Shown: positions 41,886 through 53,175 of the stretch, piece after piece
How the letters are laid out: each line of letters begins with the position of its first letter
Position numbering within the stretch: the first letter of the stretch is position 1
Notes under the pieces: model-generated
What the model saw: the letters and a program-made list of their open reading frames with translations, nothing else
Told to the model about the DNA's origin: nothing
Databases searched by the model: none
NCBI GenBank assembly: GCA_033182465.1
Contig: CP137319.1
Coordinates: 3,782,001-3,846,000 of the forward strand
DNA: 64,000 bases
From: Sanghuangporus weigelae
Taxonomy: Eukaryota > Basidiomycota > Agaricomycetes > Hymenochaetales > Hymenochaetaceae
Direction of reading: 5' to 3'
Position numbers and translations under genes: made by a program

Positions 41886-42396
41886 GTTAGCTAGTTTTCG
41901 ACCTCAAGTTAGGTGGCTCAGTTTACATTTCTGACACGGCACCTTTTTGTATTTCGTTTCCCCCTTCTCCCAGTTATTCACCTCGACACCTGCAACACTC
42001 CCCACATTGTAGACACTCCCTCTTACATTGTACACATCTGGTTGACCCCCAGAGGTCAAACTCAGACCTTCAGACTGCTAGTTGGCCTTCAGAGCCGGCA
42101 AGCACATTTCATCGGTGCGAACTATCTAAAGAGGGGGGGGGGGGGGAAAGGGGGAGCGAATACACGTAGGCAAGATGTGATACTCAATGGTCATCTAGGG
42201 AGACCAACCCGGACATGCTGCGGTGAACCGAGTGAATACTTCGGCGACTTGATCACCTTGGAGATGAGTCGACGAAGAAAGAAGACAAGCTGAGAGTATC
42301 GGAGTCACCCCCGGGACGTCCGGACTAGTCTAGACAAGGAAGACGAGACACCCAAGGTGGGTACTACTGCTTTCTATGACTGACAGAGTCGGTCAG
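41886..42396. repeat. Older LTR element, middle piece between E1 and E3
   Basis: Begins with the second GTTAG of E1 and ends with the first GTCAG of E3. It should therefore join 17283 on the left and 54689 on the right. It holds a G run of about 14 (near 42132-42145), a short inverted repeat TTGACC/GGTCAA (about 42042-42060) and no protein I can name. Confidence 0.6.
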
Positions 42397-43909
42397 TGAA
42401 AGGATCCGCTCAAAAAACTCGCATCAGGATCGACACGATCAACAGATCTACACGATCAGCTTTCCAAACGCGACCGGTAACCAAGCCAGCTATCAAAGGC
42501 CCAAGCAATCGAGCGGCCTAGGCAACAGTAACCCGTTACCACCCGAGCGCTAGAAGCACCGAAGCGGATACGTAATCCCGCTAACAGCTAACACCGCCGA
42601 CCGCCTATTACCGCGGACTACCACTCTAACGCCGCCGACCAAGCAACCAGAGCGACCTCGATCAAAAGAAGCGATCAAACTTCTTAGAAGTCCAGAAGCA
42701 CAACTACTAAAGCCTAAACGCTAAAAGGCTAAAGGCTAATAAGGTTTATGGAGACCTCACTGGCATTTCAGCACTGTCAAGTCTGTGCACGAGTTTACAT
42801 GGTCCTTTATGAAGTATACTACTTAGTATGCACGGCAACGGTTGGTACGCGTGACTGTCACATCGAAACCGAGCGACACCTTCAGGATACAATGCATTCC
42901 AATCCACCAAGCCCAATAGTACCCAAGAAACGAGAGGAACTCACGATCACAACTCGGACCCCTCGAACTGCGAACCCGATAACTTGGAGAATGATTGGAT
43001 GGTATAGACCGGAGTTGCACACACCATGTCCAGCATCTACGATACAGGCAAACCTTTATTTACCGAGAGATGCGAACCTGGAAACCAAGCAATTACAACT
43101 CCTTATACAACGAAGGATATGGCGCTACATTCGAGATATACGATACGAAGGCAAAGCATGGCTAGTCACCAGAACCCAGCAGAACCCACCAGCAGAGCTT
43201 ATGCAGTTCATGATATGCCTTGGACCATACTCTACACCGACCCGACACCTTAACACTGACGTGCGAGTTATGCTTACCCTCGCTGGGCCTCGAGATGAAT
43301 TCCGAAGAATCACATACCGAGCAGCCTACATCGCTCCAAGAGCAAAGATGCCACTCAATGACGGCAATGACATCGTTATGGAGTACTGACAGTGGAGCAT
43401 TCCATATCGGAGCACCACCTCTATTGTCTCAGTCAGCAACTCCAAAGAATTCTGTCATAGTGGAGACGACCTTACAAAGATTGGAGCAAAGTGGAGCGAA
43501 GCGCAGCAGGATGACAAAGGAACAGATGTAATGGTGGAGGAAAGTGGAGTAAAGTGGAGACAGGATGAGTAAGAAATAGGACGGAAAATGGAATATCTGG
43601 GAGCATAAATAGTTGTAGGATTAGGCCCTCATTTCCCCATCTTTCGATCCTCTTAACACACTGGTGTAAAGCTTGCCCTACAGCGAGCTATTACTGTGTG
43701 CTTTGTACTATCACGCCTCTTGGAAATCCCAATCTGCTTTACTATTACCTCGTATCTGAAAGCATCCATAACTCGGACCGCGACTAGGAAGGCTAGTAAG
43801 GGACCGCGTGGTACAGCCAGACGTGGGTAGATAAGATCACCTCTGCACAACACACCGCTGCTTAGGCAAAAGGATTGAACCGGTGTAACCCCGGGCCTAC
43901 TCCCTAACA
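42397..43909 (+). repeat. E3 5' LTR
   Basis: One base longer than E1/E2 LTRs in an A run near its start. Contains the U3 ORF, the GTGGAG words and CATAAATAG near 43603. Confidence 0.97.
42748..43389 (+). CDS. U3-encoded 213-residue ORF (E3 5' LTR)
   Basis: Open and the same length as the other copies. Confidence 0.5.
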   Translation: METSLAFQHCQVCARVYMVLYEVYYLVCTATVGTRDCHIETERHLQDTMHSNPPSPIVPKKREELTITTRTPRTANPITWRMIGWYRPELHTPCPASTIQANLYLPRDANLETKQLQLLIQRRIWRYIRDIRYEGKAWLVTRTQQNPPAELMQFMICLGPYSTPTRHLNTDVRVMLTLAGPRDEFRRITYRAAYIAPRAKMPLNDGNDIVMEY

Positions 43910-43911
43910 TT

Positions 43912-43923
43912 GGATCGAAAGAT
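43912..43923 (+). other. E3 primer-binding site
   Basis: GGATCGAAAGAT two bases after the LTR; the 12-base complement lies in R near 43639-43650. Confidence 0.65.
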
Positions 43924-43970
43924 CACTCGCTAGTTTTACCACCACCTCTCACGGGCAAGGTTCTTGGCTA

Positions 43971-44312
43971 GTGTTTCATCGAGGCGAGGACCGTCGACCT
44001 CAAGTCCCTATCGACGTCACTAGTTTCGAGACTAGTACCCATATCGAATCCTCAGGACAAGTGCACATCCTGGAGAACGACAAACCCGATTCACTTAAAT
44101 CACATATCTACTATCATAACCCCTACAACGACGAAGTGTACCTAATAGCAAAGGCATCTGGTAGCCCTGCAGTTGGGAGCACGCAAACAACAACCACGAA
44201 AGTAGCAGCAGTCCCTTCCACTATTGCTACATTCGACGAGAAAGGAACTACTTGGTTAACAGCACCAAGGAACAATAACCCTGAAGCATCAGGCGAGAAA
44301 CGAAGTTCATGA
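43971..44312 (+). CDS. E3 leader ORF, 113 residues
   Basis: Same protein as in E2. Its stop overlaps the next start as ATGA at 44309-44312. Confidence 0.55.
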   Translation: MFHRGEDRRPQVPIDVTSFETSTHIESSGQVHILENDKPDSLKSHIYYHNPYNDEVYLIAKASGSPAVGSTQTTTTKVAAVPSTIATFDEKGTTWLTAPRNNNPEASGEKRSS

Positions 44313-45343
44313 ACCGATCAGGAAACACCAACAACAGAAGTAACGGTCATCGAACGAACGAACGGGCGAACGATAATCAAACGAGGTTCACACCTAGATC
44401 CCTCGACGAACGAGTTCAACACATCACCAACAGACTACGTAGTCTGGAAAGCGATCACGACATACTATACGCGACAACGAACCACAGCATATTGTATCCA
44501 CCAGTGATCAGAAGGCTACAAGAAAGGGTTGAAAGACTGGAAGAACGAACTGCAAACACGGGGCAGTCAAACAGTCTACCAACCGGAGCATACGCGACAG
44601 CAGTAGGAGATCGATTCGAAGCACTCGAAACAACTACTCGAAGAATTGGAGCACAGGTAGCAGCTCTAGAGAGATATACTCTGGAATTGGATCGAGCAGC
44701 AGGGGCACTCAATCAACGGGTCATAGACGGAAACGGAGTACTTGACCGAGAGCTCAACGCTATCCGAAACAGGATTACTGCTCAGGAACAACAACTACAG
44801 ACAATCGAGACGAGAGTCGGAGAGCTTAACAGGACAGCTCTAGATCAACCAAGGATTGTTCAAGACATCCATAACCTGCGAGAAGCCCTACTCCAACTAG
44901 GACAAACAATCGAGTCGAGTCAACGCACCTACGCAGCTATACTCACATCGGTACAGACAACCGAAACTACCTCAAGGAATATACTCGAACACGCTCAACG
45001 AATCCGAGAAGTAGCTCAGGCAGCACAACGCTGGGAACACTTTCTACCAAGAGAGAGAGCCCAACAGGAACAGAGTTCTGACGAATCAGTGTCCTCAGAC
45101 GAAGAAGCATTACGAAGGCCATTCTTACTCAGAACCCCACCTCGAACGGTTATCATCCAAGTACCAACAGTACCTGCAGTACCAGCAAGTGGTTCAGTAG
45201 CAACCCAAGCGCCAGAGAATCCACCACCACCATCCTATTCACCACCAGCAGTGCCCATAAGCACTTACGATCATGTCGACAACCGACCAGAAGGTGCAAG
45301 CACTGGAGCAGCAACTACAGACTCTTCAGACACAACTCTCTAA
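44309..45343 (+). CDS. E3 pre-gag ORF, 344 residues
   Basis: Coiled-coil protein with acidic Ser patch and PPSY. One or two residues differ from E2 (SSDEEALRR here). Confidence 0.65.
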   Translation: MNRSGNTNNRSNGHRTNERANDNQTRFTPRSLDERVQHITNRLRSLESDHDILYATTNHSILYPPVIRRLQERVERLEERTANTGQSNSLPTGAYATAVGDRFEALETTTRRIGAQVAALERYTLELDRAAGALNQRVIDGNGVLDRELNAIRNRITAQEQQLQTIETRVGELNRTALDQPRIVQDIHNLREALLQLGQTIESSQRTYAAILTSVQTTETTSRNILEHAQRIREVAQAAQRWEHFLPRERAQQEQSSDESVSSDEEALRRPFLLRTPPRTVIIQVPTVPAVPASGSVATQAPENPPPPSYSPPAVPISTYDHVDNRPEGASTGAATTDSSDTTL

Positions 45344-46361
45344 ACACAGCATCAAGCTTCCGAAGTACTATGGCAAGCGAAGCGAAGATATTGATCTGTG
45401 GATTAGTCGATGTATCTCGAAGCTGGCACAGCATGGAGTCAAGGATGAGGAGGAGATCGCAAAGAGCCTATTTGCGGCACTAGAAGGCGACAGCTACGAT
45501 TGGTTTGCAGAGAAGAATACCCTAACATCATTCGATGCCAATGGGAAACTGAAACCAGTACCTGCGATTATCGCTGCAACAAATGGAATGTTCGCATCAC
45601 TCAAGGACATGCTGAACTGGATGAGGATCCGAGCAGGACATCCGATCATTGGAGAACAGGAAGCCCTATTCCAACTACTATGCATCCAGCAGAAAGGAGC
45701 AAGCATTAGGGCGTACAACGACGAATTCCGACGACTCAAAGCACGAGCACCAGACACGATGGATAAGCAGATGCTCAAGTACATCTATGTCAAAGGACTA
45801 GACATGTGGGTCAAACGACGAGTCGAATCTGTACAACCCGATGCTTTCGAGAAGAACGACCTCGATGCATGGATGGAATGGACAAGCAACCTAGCAAACT
45901 CTGATGCCAGGCAAAGGCTCATGGGCAGTCAAACATACACCCCGAGATTCAAATCGAATGGACAGTCATCTTTCCGACCACCAGTACAAACAACGAAACG
46001 AGATCCAGACGCCATGGATGTAGATGCACTCCGAGGCTTGCCGAAGAAGGGAGGCAAATGCTACAACTGTGAAAAGTCAGGACATTACGCAAAGGAGTGC
46101 AAGGCACCAAGGAAGCAAAAGGGTTCTTCCTCTAAGCGGCCGAAGAAGACTAATGGTGTAAAACGGAGGACGATGACAACACGAACAATCGATTTCAAGG
46201 AAACATGTCCCGATCCACACTGCCGAAGGCCAGTCCACTACGACCATGTAGCATGGGCTAAAGGCGACGAATCAGCAGGATGGACTTGCAAGCATGACGA
46301 AGAATACCGAAACAACATTCGCAAATCCCTAGCAAGTAAAGAGCAACAGGGAAAAGATTAA
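45273..46361 (+). CDS. gag: E3 Gag, 362 residues
   Basis: Protein sequence as in E2, with a few silent differences in the DNA. Confidence 0.9.
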   Translation: MSTTDQKVQALEQQLQTLQTQLSKHSIKLPKYYGKRSEDIDLWISRCISKLAQHGVKDEEEIAKSLFAALEGDSYDWFAEKNTLTSFDANGKLKPVPAIIAATNGMFASLKDMLNWMRIRAGHPIIGEQEALFQLLCIQQKGASIRAYNDEFRRLKARAPDTMDKQMLKYIYVKGLDMWVKRRVESVQPDAFEKNDLDAWMEWTSNLANSDARQRLMGSQTYTPRFKSNGQSSFRPPVQTTKRDPDAMDVDALRGLPKKGGKCYNCEKSGHYAKECKAPRKQKGSSSKRPKKTNGVKRRTMTTRTIDFKETCPDPHCRRPVHYDHVAWAKGDESAGWTCKHDEEYRNNIRKSLASKEQQGKD

Positions 46362-46465
46362 GACCTCCATCGAACGAGACTGCGCGATGTGAGTGTAACA
46401 AGGGTGACGAGAAAGGTTTCAACAACCAGTGTTTCAAACCTCCTGGGTTCAACCCCAGTGAAGCG

Positions 46466-49400
46466 ATGTACAATAAGCGATTGCCAATACAAGCATTGCA
46501 TCCCCGATTACCTATTCGAGTGAAGGTTGGAACAAAGACCCTAGCAGTCAAAGCGTTAATCGATTCCGGAGCTACATGCAGCACGATACACCCCAACTTG
46601 GTACGACACTACAGCCTATTCAAAAAGAGGCTTGATCACCCTCGACCTTTGAATAATGCGGATGGAAGTCCCAACCAAGGAGGAGCAATCACGCACGAGG
46701 TCTACACATTAATTTTTGATGGACCTAAACCGCAGCCACAAACGTTGGCAGTAGCAACCACAGGACAGGATCAAGTGATCCTAGGAATTGACTATTTGGC
46801 CAAAGTCAATCCCGAAATTGATTGGAAGAATCAAGTATGGAATCGGAATGGTAATTCGATACCATTCGAGCTCAACGTCATACGAGCTACCAAGAAGCGA
46901 AGGCACAGGAAGCGCAAACGGAAACGGCAAACGAAAGGCAAACCTGACAAGACAAGACCTAGGCATAACACGAAGCAACAGGCTCAGGACAGAGACAACT
47001 ATCGACACTCTGGAGCACCAGGAATAATATTTGCGCCAAGGAGAGACAACAACGGACACTCTCACGAAACGAAGCCACAAGCGAAGCCGGAAACCAGACC
47101 AGCAACACCAAGACTGGAACAGGCAAAACAGACGCCAGAAGTGAAGAGTCCGAGCACGGAAAATATACCAGACTCTGCAACGAAACAGCCACAACAGGAA
47201 ACGACAAACAAGCATCATCGAGATGAGGAGGAAATAAACTACACTCCCAAGCGATGGAAGAAACAGGCACCACAAGGAACGAGTATAGTGCAACGACGAC
47301 CAAGGCACATACCGAGACGGATGATCCCAGCACGGCAACTGTACCAGACATCCGAAGGTGAAACACAAGATGTAACAGGCAAGCATAGCCTAGACGAACA
47401 GGAGGAAATAAACGACTCTCCGAAACGTTGGAAGAAACAACCACCACAGAAGACACACCCACTGAGGCAAAACATGCCGGAAGATGAAGAACTCTGGCCA
47501 TCACCAGAAGAAAACCCGGGCATGAAGTATAGGATACGACCACGAAAGACACGGTATCCAGAGAAGCCAGTGGCAGGCATTATACGACCGAGAACGGCAT
47601 CGTTAATGCGAGGAGCTAGTCCCACACCGAAGCGTACAAGATGGGCAGACAACGAAAGCGATATCGAGATGCAAGACGAGCAGGAGACAACAGAAGACAC
47701 TCCTATGCACGATATAGAGCCAGAAGACATTGAAAGTCTTAGGACGACCAACCAACCAACTACCCTTACCAGAAAGGAAGAGCTCGCTGCAAAGCTAGAG
47801 CTAGACATCAATCGAAATTGGTCACCAAGGCAGCAGAACCAAGTCTCACAGCCTCTGAACAAAGCGAGTTCAGTATCCCAGCAGTATTCTCAACAAAAGG
47901 CAGCTGCAGAAGGACTACTAGGAACACAGAAACGAGATTGGCGAAAACTCCTACCAAAGGAAATAGAAGACTACGCAGATGTCTTTGATCCTGACAAGTC
48001 AAGAAGGTTACCCAAGCATACGAAATGGGATATGGCGATTAACCTCAAAGAAGGAGTACCATTACCGAAACCAAGGCCTATTATCAAGCTCACACGAGAA
48101 GAGCAGGCAGCACTCGATGCTTATGTCAAAGAGTTACTTGACAAAGGATGGATTGAAAAGGTTCAACCACATGAACCATGTCCGGTAGCAGCACCAGTCT
48201 TCTTTGTAGGAAAGAAAGACGGAGGAGCACGAGCAGTAACCGATTACCGAGACATCAACGACACGACAGTATCAGATCCATACCCGATACCGATCATGAG
48301 TGTTCTCCCAGAGAAACTGGAGAAAGGAAAATTCTTCTTTACACTCGACATGCGATCAGGTTACAACAACCTGCGAATCCGAGAAGGAGACGAGTGGAAG
48401 GCAGCATTCCGAGTTGGCAATGCAGTCTACAAGCCAAAGGTCATGATGTTTGGAATGAAGAACTCACCTGCAGTATTCCAACGATTCATGAATGACAACT
48501 TCGAATATTGGCTCAGGACAGAAGAAGCACTCAACTATTTGGACGACCTTATTGGTCAAGCACAAACTGAAGAGGAACATTGGAAACTCCTCAGGGCAAT
48601 CCTACAGAAATGCCGAGAGCTCGACATTTACCTCAAAATTGAGAAATGTCACTTCCTCCAAACCCAGCTCGACTACTTGGGATTTGTAGTAGGAACAAAA
48701 GGCATCCAGATGGATCCTTATAAGCTCAAAGCTATTCACGAATGGCCAGTGCCAAAGACGAAACGACAAGTTCGAAAGTTCCAAGGATTTTGTAACTTCT
48801 ACCGAAGATTCATCAGGAACTATGCCGATACATTCGCACCTATTGGCGACCTTATCAAAAAGGATCGCAAGTTCATATGGGCAGAGGCACAAGACAAGGC
48901 ATTCGAAAGTATCAAGAAGGCATTCGAAACGGAAGTCGCATTGGCAATGCCAAAGCCAGACAAATCATACACATTGGAAACCGACGCATCCGATGTAGCG
49001 ATTGGTGCAGTCTTACAACAAGAAGACAACCAAGGAGAACTGAGACCTTTAGGTTTCATGTCGAAAACTCTAACGAACACCCAACGAAACTATCCGACGC
49101 ATGACAAAGAGATGCTAGCAATCATGGAAGCACTCAAGCATTGGAGACACCTATTGGAGGGAACCAAAGAACCAGTAACAATCCGAAGCGATCATGCAAA
49201 CCTCCGATACTTCATGACAGCTCAGAATCTATCGAGACGTCAAGCGAGATGGGCATTAGAGTTATCACGATATAACTTCAAGATTCTCCATTGGCCAGGC
49301 AAGAAGAACCAAGCTGACGAGCTATCACGACGATCCGACTATATGCCAGAGGACAAGGACAACTTAGGAGTTACCTTGTTACCTCCTGATACGATCAAGC

Positions 49401-50944
49401 AACAAACATTGCGACGCACAGAGATCAACGGTCTATACAAGCTAGAAACTGAAATGGTCACTATCTCTGATCCTATTATCCGAACGATCAAGAGGAACTA
49501 CAATACCGAGGAGGCTAAGAAGGAAATTCAGGCGATCAAGCAGAGCAACGGCTACAGTTACAGGAACGGCTTGCACTACGTAACCAATGCATTATATATC
49601 CCGCCGTCCGCCAACCTACGAGCGTTGCTAATCCGAAGGCGCCATGATCACAAACTTGCAGGCCACCCAGGAGCAGAAAAGACCATAGAGCTTGTAAAGC
49701 GATCATACTATTGGCCGAAGATGGAAGAAATGATCCGAGCATATACCGCAACCTGCGACATATGTCAGCGTGCAAAACCGATTCGACAGTTTCGAAATCC
49801 GCCGCTCCAACCGTTGGAGGCACCACATCAACCATGGGAAACCATAACCTGTGACCTGATTACCGACTTACCAGTCAGCAATGAAGGCTACAGTGCGATA
49901 CTCGTTATAGTGGACAAACTCACTAAAATGGGGAAGTTCATTCCTTGCCAAGGAATACCCAATGCTAAGCAGTTGGCACGTTTGTTCCGCCAACATGTCT
50001 TCAAATACTACGGGGCCCCTAAACGAGTAATCTCCGACCGAGGTAGCAACTTCACCGCGCAATTCCTCAAGGAGTTCTGCAGACTCATCGATGTCGATTG
50101 GAAAACTAGTACAGCGTATCATCCACAAACCGATGGTCAAACCGAGCGACTAAATCAAGAGCTTGAACAGTACTTACGCTGCTATGTGTCCTACCGACAA
50201 ACAGATTGGGCAGAGTACATCGATATAGCAGAATTCGCCTACAACAACAGGAAGCACAGTACTACACATCAGTCACCATTCTATACACTGTATGGATGGC
50301 ATCCTCACCTGGACGTTGCGGAGACCGGTGATTCAAACGTCCCAGAAGCAATAAATCACCTAGAGGAGCTTCGACAAGTACAGCAAGAAGCCTATAATTC
50401 GATTAGGCAAGCAAACGAGGCAATGAAGCTTTATGCAGACCTGCATCGAGGCAAACTGCCGGAGTACAAGCCAGGAGACGAAGTGTTACTAGACATGAGG
50501 AATCTCAGTCGATTGGAACCAACGAAGAAACTTGCAATGAAATGGGCAGGGCCTTATAAAGTCGAGAAGGCAGTCGGACAAGTGTCATTCAGATTACGCT
50601 TACCCGAAACCCTTCCGATCCACCCAGTGTTTCATGCGAGTCTTCTCAGGCCTTACAAACGAAAGGAATACCCTGGAAGACCCACTTTGGATGAACCACC
50701 ACCTATTGAAGTGGAGGGAGAAGCAGAGTACGAAGTGGAGACGATTCATAATACAAGACGTCATCGGAGCAAGGTCCAATACCTTATCCAATGGAAAGGA
50801 TACCAGGAGCGAACATGGGAGCCACTTGACAACCTCAAGAACTCCTATCAAATGATCGAAGCATTCCATAAAAAGTATCCTCAGGCAATCCAGCCACCGA
50901 ACCTTAACCAATGGATCGCCGCACGAAAACGAATGAGGCAATAG
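46466..50944 (+). CDS. pol: E3 Pol, 1492 residues
   Basis: Full-length with all domains. The C-terminal end RKRMRQ is shared with E1, while parts of the spacer match E2, a patchwork among the three copies. Confidence 0.97.
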   Translation: MYNKRLPIQALHPRLPIRVKVGTKTLAVKALIDSGATCSTIHPNLVRHYSLFKKRLDHPRPLNNADGSPNQGGAITHEVYTLIFDGPKPQPQTLAVATTGQDQVILGIDYLAKVNPEIDWKNQVWNRNGNSIPFELNVIRATKKRRHRKRKRKRQTKGKPDKTRPRHNTKQQAQDRDNYRHSGAPGIIFAPRRDNNGHSHETKPQAKPETRPATPRLEQAKQTPEVKSPSTENIPDSATKQPQQETTNKHHRDEEEINYTPKRWKKQAPQGTSIVQRRPRHIPRRMIPARQLYQTSEGETQDVTGKHSLDEQEEINDSPKRWKKQPPQKTHPLRQNMPEDEELWPSPEENPGMKYRIRPRKTRYPEKPVAGIIRPRTASLMRGASPTPKRTRWADNESDIEMQDEQETTEDTPMHDIEPEDIESLRTTNQPTTLTRKEELAAKLELDINRNWSPRQQNQVSQPLNKASSVSQQYSQQKAAAEGLLGTQKRDWRKLLPKEIEDYADVFDPDKSRRLPKHTKWDMAINLKEGVPLPKPRPIIKLTREEQAALDAYVKELLDKGWIEKVQPHEPCPVAAPVFFVGKKDGGARAVTDYRDINDTTVSDPYPIPIMSVLPEKLEKGKFFFTLDMRSGYNNLRIREGDEWKAAFRVGNAVYKPKVMMFGMKNSPAVFQRFMNDNFEYWLRTEEALNYLDDLIGQAQTEEEHWKLLRAILQKCRELDIYLKIEKCHFLQTQLDYLGFVVGTKGIQMDPYKLKAIHEWPVPKTKRQVRKFQGFCNFYRRFIRNYADTFAPIGDLIKKDRKFIWAEAQDKAFESIKKAFETEVALAMPKPDKSYTLETDASDVAIGAVLQQEDNQGELRPLGFMSKTLTNTQRNYPTHDKEMLAIMEALKHWRHLLEGTKEPVTIRSDHANLRYFMTAQNLSRRQARWALELSRYNFKILHWPGKKNQADELSRRSDYMPEDKDNLGVTLLPPDTIKQQTLRRTEINGLYKLETEMVTISDPIIRTIKRNYNTEEAKKEIQAIKQSNGYSYRNGLHYVTNALYIPPSANLRALLIRRRHDHKLAGHPGAEKTIELVKRSYYWPKMEEMIRAYTATCDICQRAKPIRQFRNPPLQPLEAPHQPWETITCDLITDLPVSNEGYSAILVIVDKLTKMGKFIPCQGIPNAKQLARLFRQHVFKYYGAPKRVISDRGSNFTAQFLKEFCRLIDVDWKTSTAYHPQTDGQTERLNQELEQYLRCYVSYRQTDWAEYIDIAEFAYNNRKHSTTHQSPFYTLYGWHPHLDVAETGDSNVPEAINHLEELRQVQQEAYNSIRQANEAMKLYADLHRGKLPEYKPGDEVLLDMRNLSRLEPTKKLAMKWAGPYKVEKAVGQVSFRLRLPETLPIHPVFHASLLRPYKRKEYPGRPTLDEPPPIEVEGEAEYEVETIHNTRRHRSKVQYLIQWKGYQERTWEPLDNLKNSYQMIEAFHKKYPQAIQPPNLNQWIAARKRMRQ

Positions 50945-51198
50945 TTGCATCACATGCACTCCACCCGATGGAGCCGCTTATGGATCCACAATAGAGACGA
51001 TGAGTAAGGTCCCCAACGACCTTACCAAGCAATGACATCAATGTGGCACACCAAAGCGAGAGCAGAGATAGAAGAATTAGGCAAGACATCGCCGACATAC
51101 CAACAAGATGGTATAAAACATGGAGAACTTCGAGCTGAACGAACAACAACTCGAATCTCAACAGCTCTACTTCACTGCAGACGAACCACTACTCAGCT

Positions 51199-52197
51199 AT
51201 GCCTATCTTCGACGAGCTACATGCATTCTGTCAACCAGAAGATGCACCAGAATGGACATTTACACTCAGGCCACCGACCGAACGTTATCAATGGCCACAG
51301 CTGTGCAACCGATTCAACGAAGAGAACTACGAAGATGAGATTGTACCCCTATGCCCAGGGAAGTACTTCGATGATCTATTCGACAAGTGGAACGCAGTCC
51401 ACCACAACCGAGACGAAATACCCCATCTTATGATGGCGAATCACTCAGACGAGTGGTTATTCAAACTCAGTAACCCTCGAGACGCAGCATTACGCCGACT
51501 CAATGATGATGCATTTCTAACCTACGCGATCGAACTCGAAACACAAGCATTACATCGAGGCAAGATCGACTTTAGGCACGAAACGACATACAAGAACATC
51601 ATGGGCATCTATCATTCGGCAATTCAAATTTGCGCCTACCGACGAGACATGACTACCGCAATTCTTAACCGAATGATGCGATGGAGTCACTATCATCCGA
51701 TGAGCATCGATGCGATGAAGTACATTATATACATAGCCGACCAGACGGGCTTCTATGCATCCCACACCATGCAGTTCATGACGGTACTCAACATGACGAA
51801 GTATTACGAAGGAACGAGATACCGAACGGTTATTGAAGCGAGGAACTCTACTACGGACGAGGTACCACTCGACAACATCGAGCACCACGTAGTCGAAGGC
51901 AAAGAGGTTAACTACGACCCTCATTACCTTATGGAACTCAACAACCGAGAGGAAGAAGCCAGAGAAAAACTACAGGCTACACGACACCCCTTGCTGGAAG
52001 ATCTGATGATCTCAGTCTACCAGTACCCGAACGAACTCTACCAGCCGGACGAGATGCTTACTATGTCGGAACAGGAGGACATGTACATACACTCCGACGA
52101 TACAGAGTCAAGTGAAGAAGGTGAAAGCAGGGAACTATATACCCCAGCGAACTCGGCCCGGACTACACCTGAGGCCGAAGAATCCGAAGATTTGTAA
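51199..52197 (+). CDS. E3 3' ORF after pol, 332 residues
   Basis: Starts at MPIFDELHAF and runs to the acidic EAEESEDL end. Core and tail are as in E2, which has an in-frame start further upstream. Confidence 0.65.
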   Translation: MPIFDELHAFCQPEDAPEWTFTLRPPTERYQWPQLCNRFNEENYEDEIVPLCPGKYFDDLFDKWNAVHHNRDEIPHLMMANHSDEWLFKLSNPRDAALRRLNDDAFLTYAIELETQALHRGKIDFRHETTYKNIMGIYHSAIQICAYRRDMTTAILNRMMRWSHYHPMSIDAMKYIIYIADQTGFYASHTMQFMTVLNMTKYYEGTRYRTVIEARNSTTDEVPLDNIEHHVVEGKEVNYDPHYLMELNNREEEAREKLQATRHPLLEDLMISVYQYPNELYQPDEMLTMSEQEDMYIHSDDTESSEEGESRELYTPANSARTTPEAEESEDL

Positions 52198-52735
52198 ACA
52201 ACTCTTCTTTTATGCAACCCCTTTCCCATATCGTGACCCGACATGGTCAATTATGCATTTCATTCTTACCTTATGATATTTATGGTCACATCCGACCAAA
52301 TTATGCTTTATGCACCTCTTTATTTCACGCTTATTCGGCCAACCAGCACAAATGAAGCACTATGCAGAAGTGTCAAAGAACCTACAAGGGCCTAGACATT
52401 TTGTATATTGTTTTATTGTGCCGGCTCCGAATTAGCAGATTATGCTACCTTTTATTACTCTCTATGCAACGGAGAAGCCAAAGGTTTACGTGAAGTCACT
52501 CCCTTGCATCATGCTAGGATGTGCCTTCACGCTGAAAGGCACTCCAATTACACTCTTTCTTCGAAAAACTCCATTTGGGGGTTGAAGAGCCGTAGGTAAA
52601 CACCTGGAACTTCACTCCCAAATTGGTATAAAACTTATTCATTAACGACTTTATGATTTCTTTCTTATCACTTTCAATTGCGTCACATTCTTTACATGAT
52701 GCACATTTCATATTCATATCCCTTCCCACCACCCT

Positions 52736-53051
52736 TTACAAGTCAATGTCTTCCCAGACACCCTTTTCACGACGTTCCTGCGAAGCAATACCTGCATTTT
52801 CGACGACTGGATCGATATCCTCAACGTCATAACCGAGCGCGAGGTGAACTCGAAGCGCGACAGTAGTAACATCGCGCTGGAACGATTGCATTTCGAAGTC
52901 AGCCTCCTAGAGGATGATTAACAACTCGAAACAGCACAGAGCATGCATCACTTACCTGAGCACGCCTCTTACGCTCCAAAATCCAATGATTTAGGCCGAA
53001 AATCGCGACAATAACGACAAAAACAGTAACAGCAGCGGCGACTTTCGACAT
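52736..53051 (-). CDS. Antisense spliced small membrane protein, 88 residues (E3 copy)
   Basis: Exon 1 is 53051-52956 (32 codons) and exon 2 is 52906-52736 (56 codons plus stop). The 49-nt intron has a strong donor GTAAGT and acceptor CTCTAG, and is phase 0. Residues about 4-22 (VAAAVTVFVVIVAIFGLNH) form a membrane segment followed by basic ERKRRAQ, so an N-out, C-in single-pass protein is likely. The second exon is acidic and helical (EADFEMQSFQRDVTTVALRV, then YDVEDIDPVVENAG) and ends KGVWEDIDL. It is encoded opposite to the retroelement, between the 3' ORF and the polypurine tract. No family recognised. It could be a captured host gene or an element gene driven by an antisense promoter in or near the LTR. 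The exact splice geometry is kept in all three elements. Confidence 0.65.
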
Positions 53052-53175
53052 TTTGGAGCAGAGATGATGATGGTTTGATAGCAAAAATCAACCATCACTA
53101 GGCGACCCTTTATCCGAGCTTTCTCACGGATTAGGATGAACATTTCTCCGAAAGTTCATCTTAGGGGGGGTGTAG

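Noticed and set aside
52408-52599. 63-residue frame after the E3 3' ORF, also present in E1
   Set aside because: Not kept in E2, no motif, and no believable start context.
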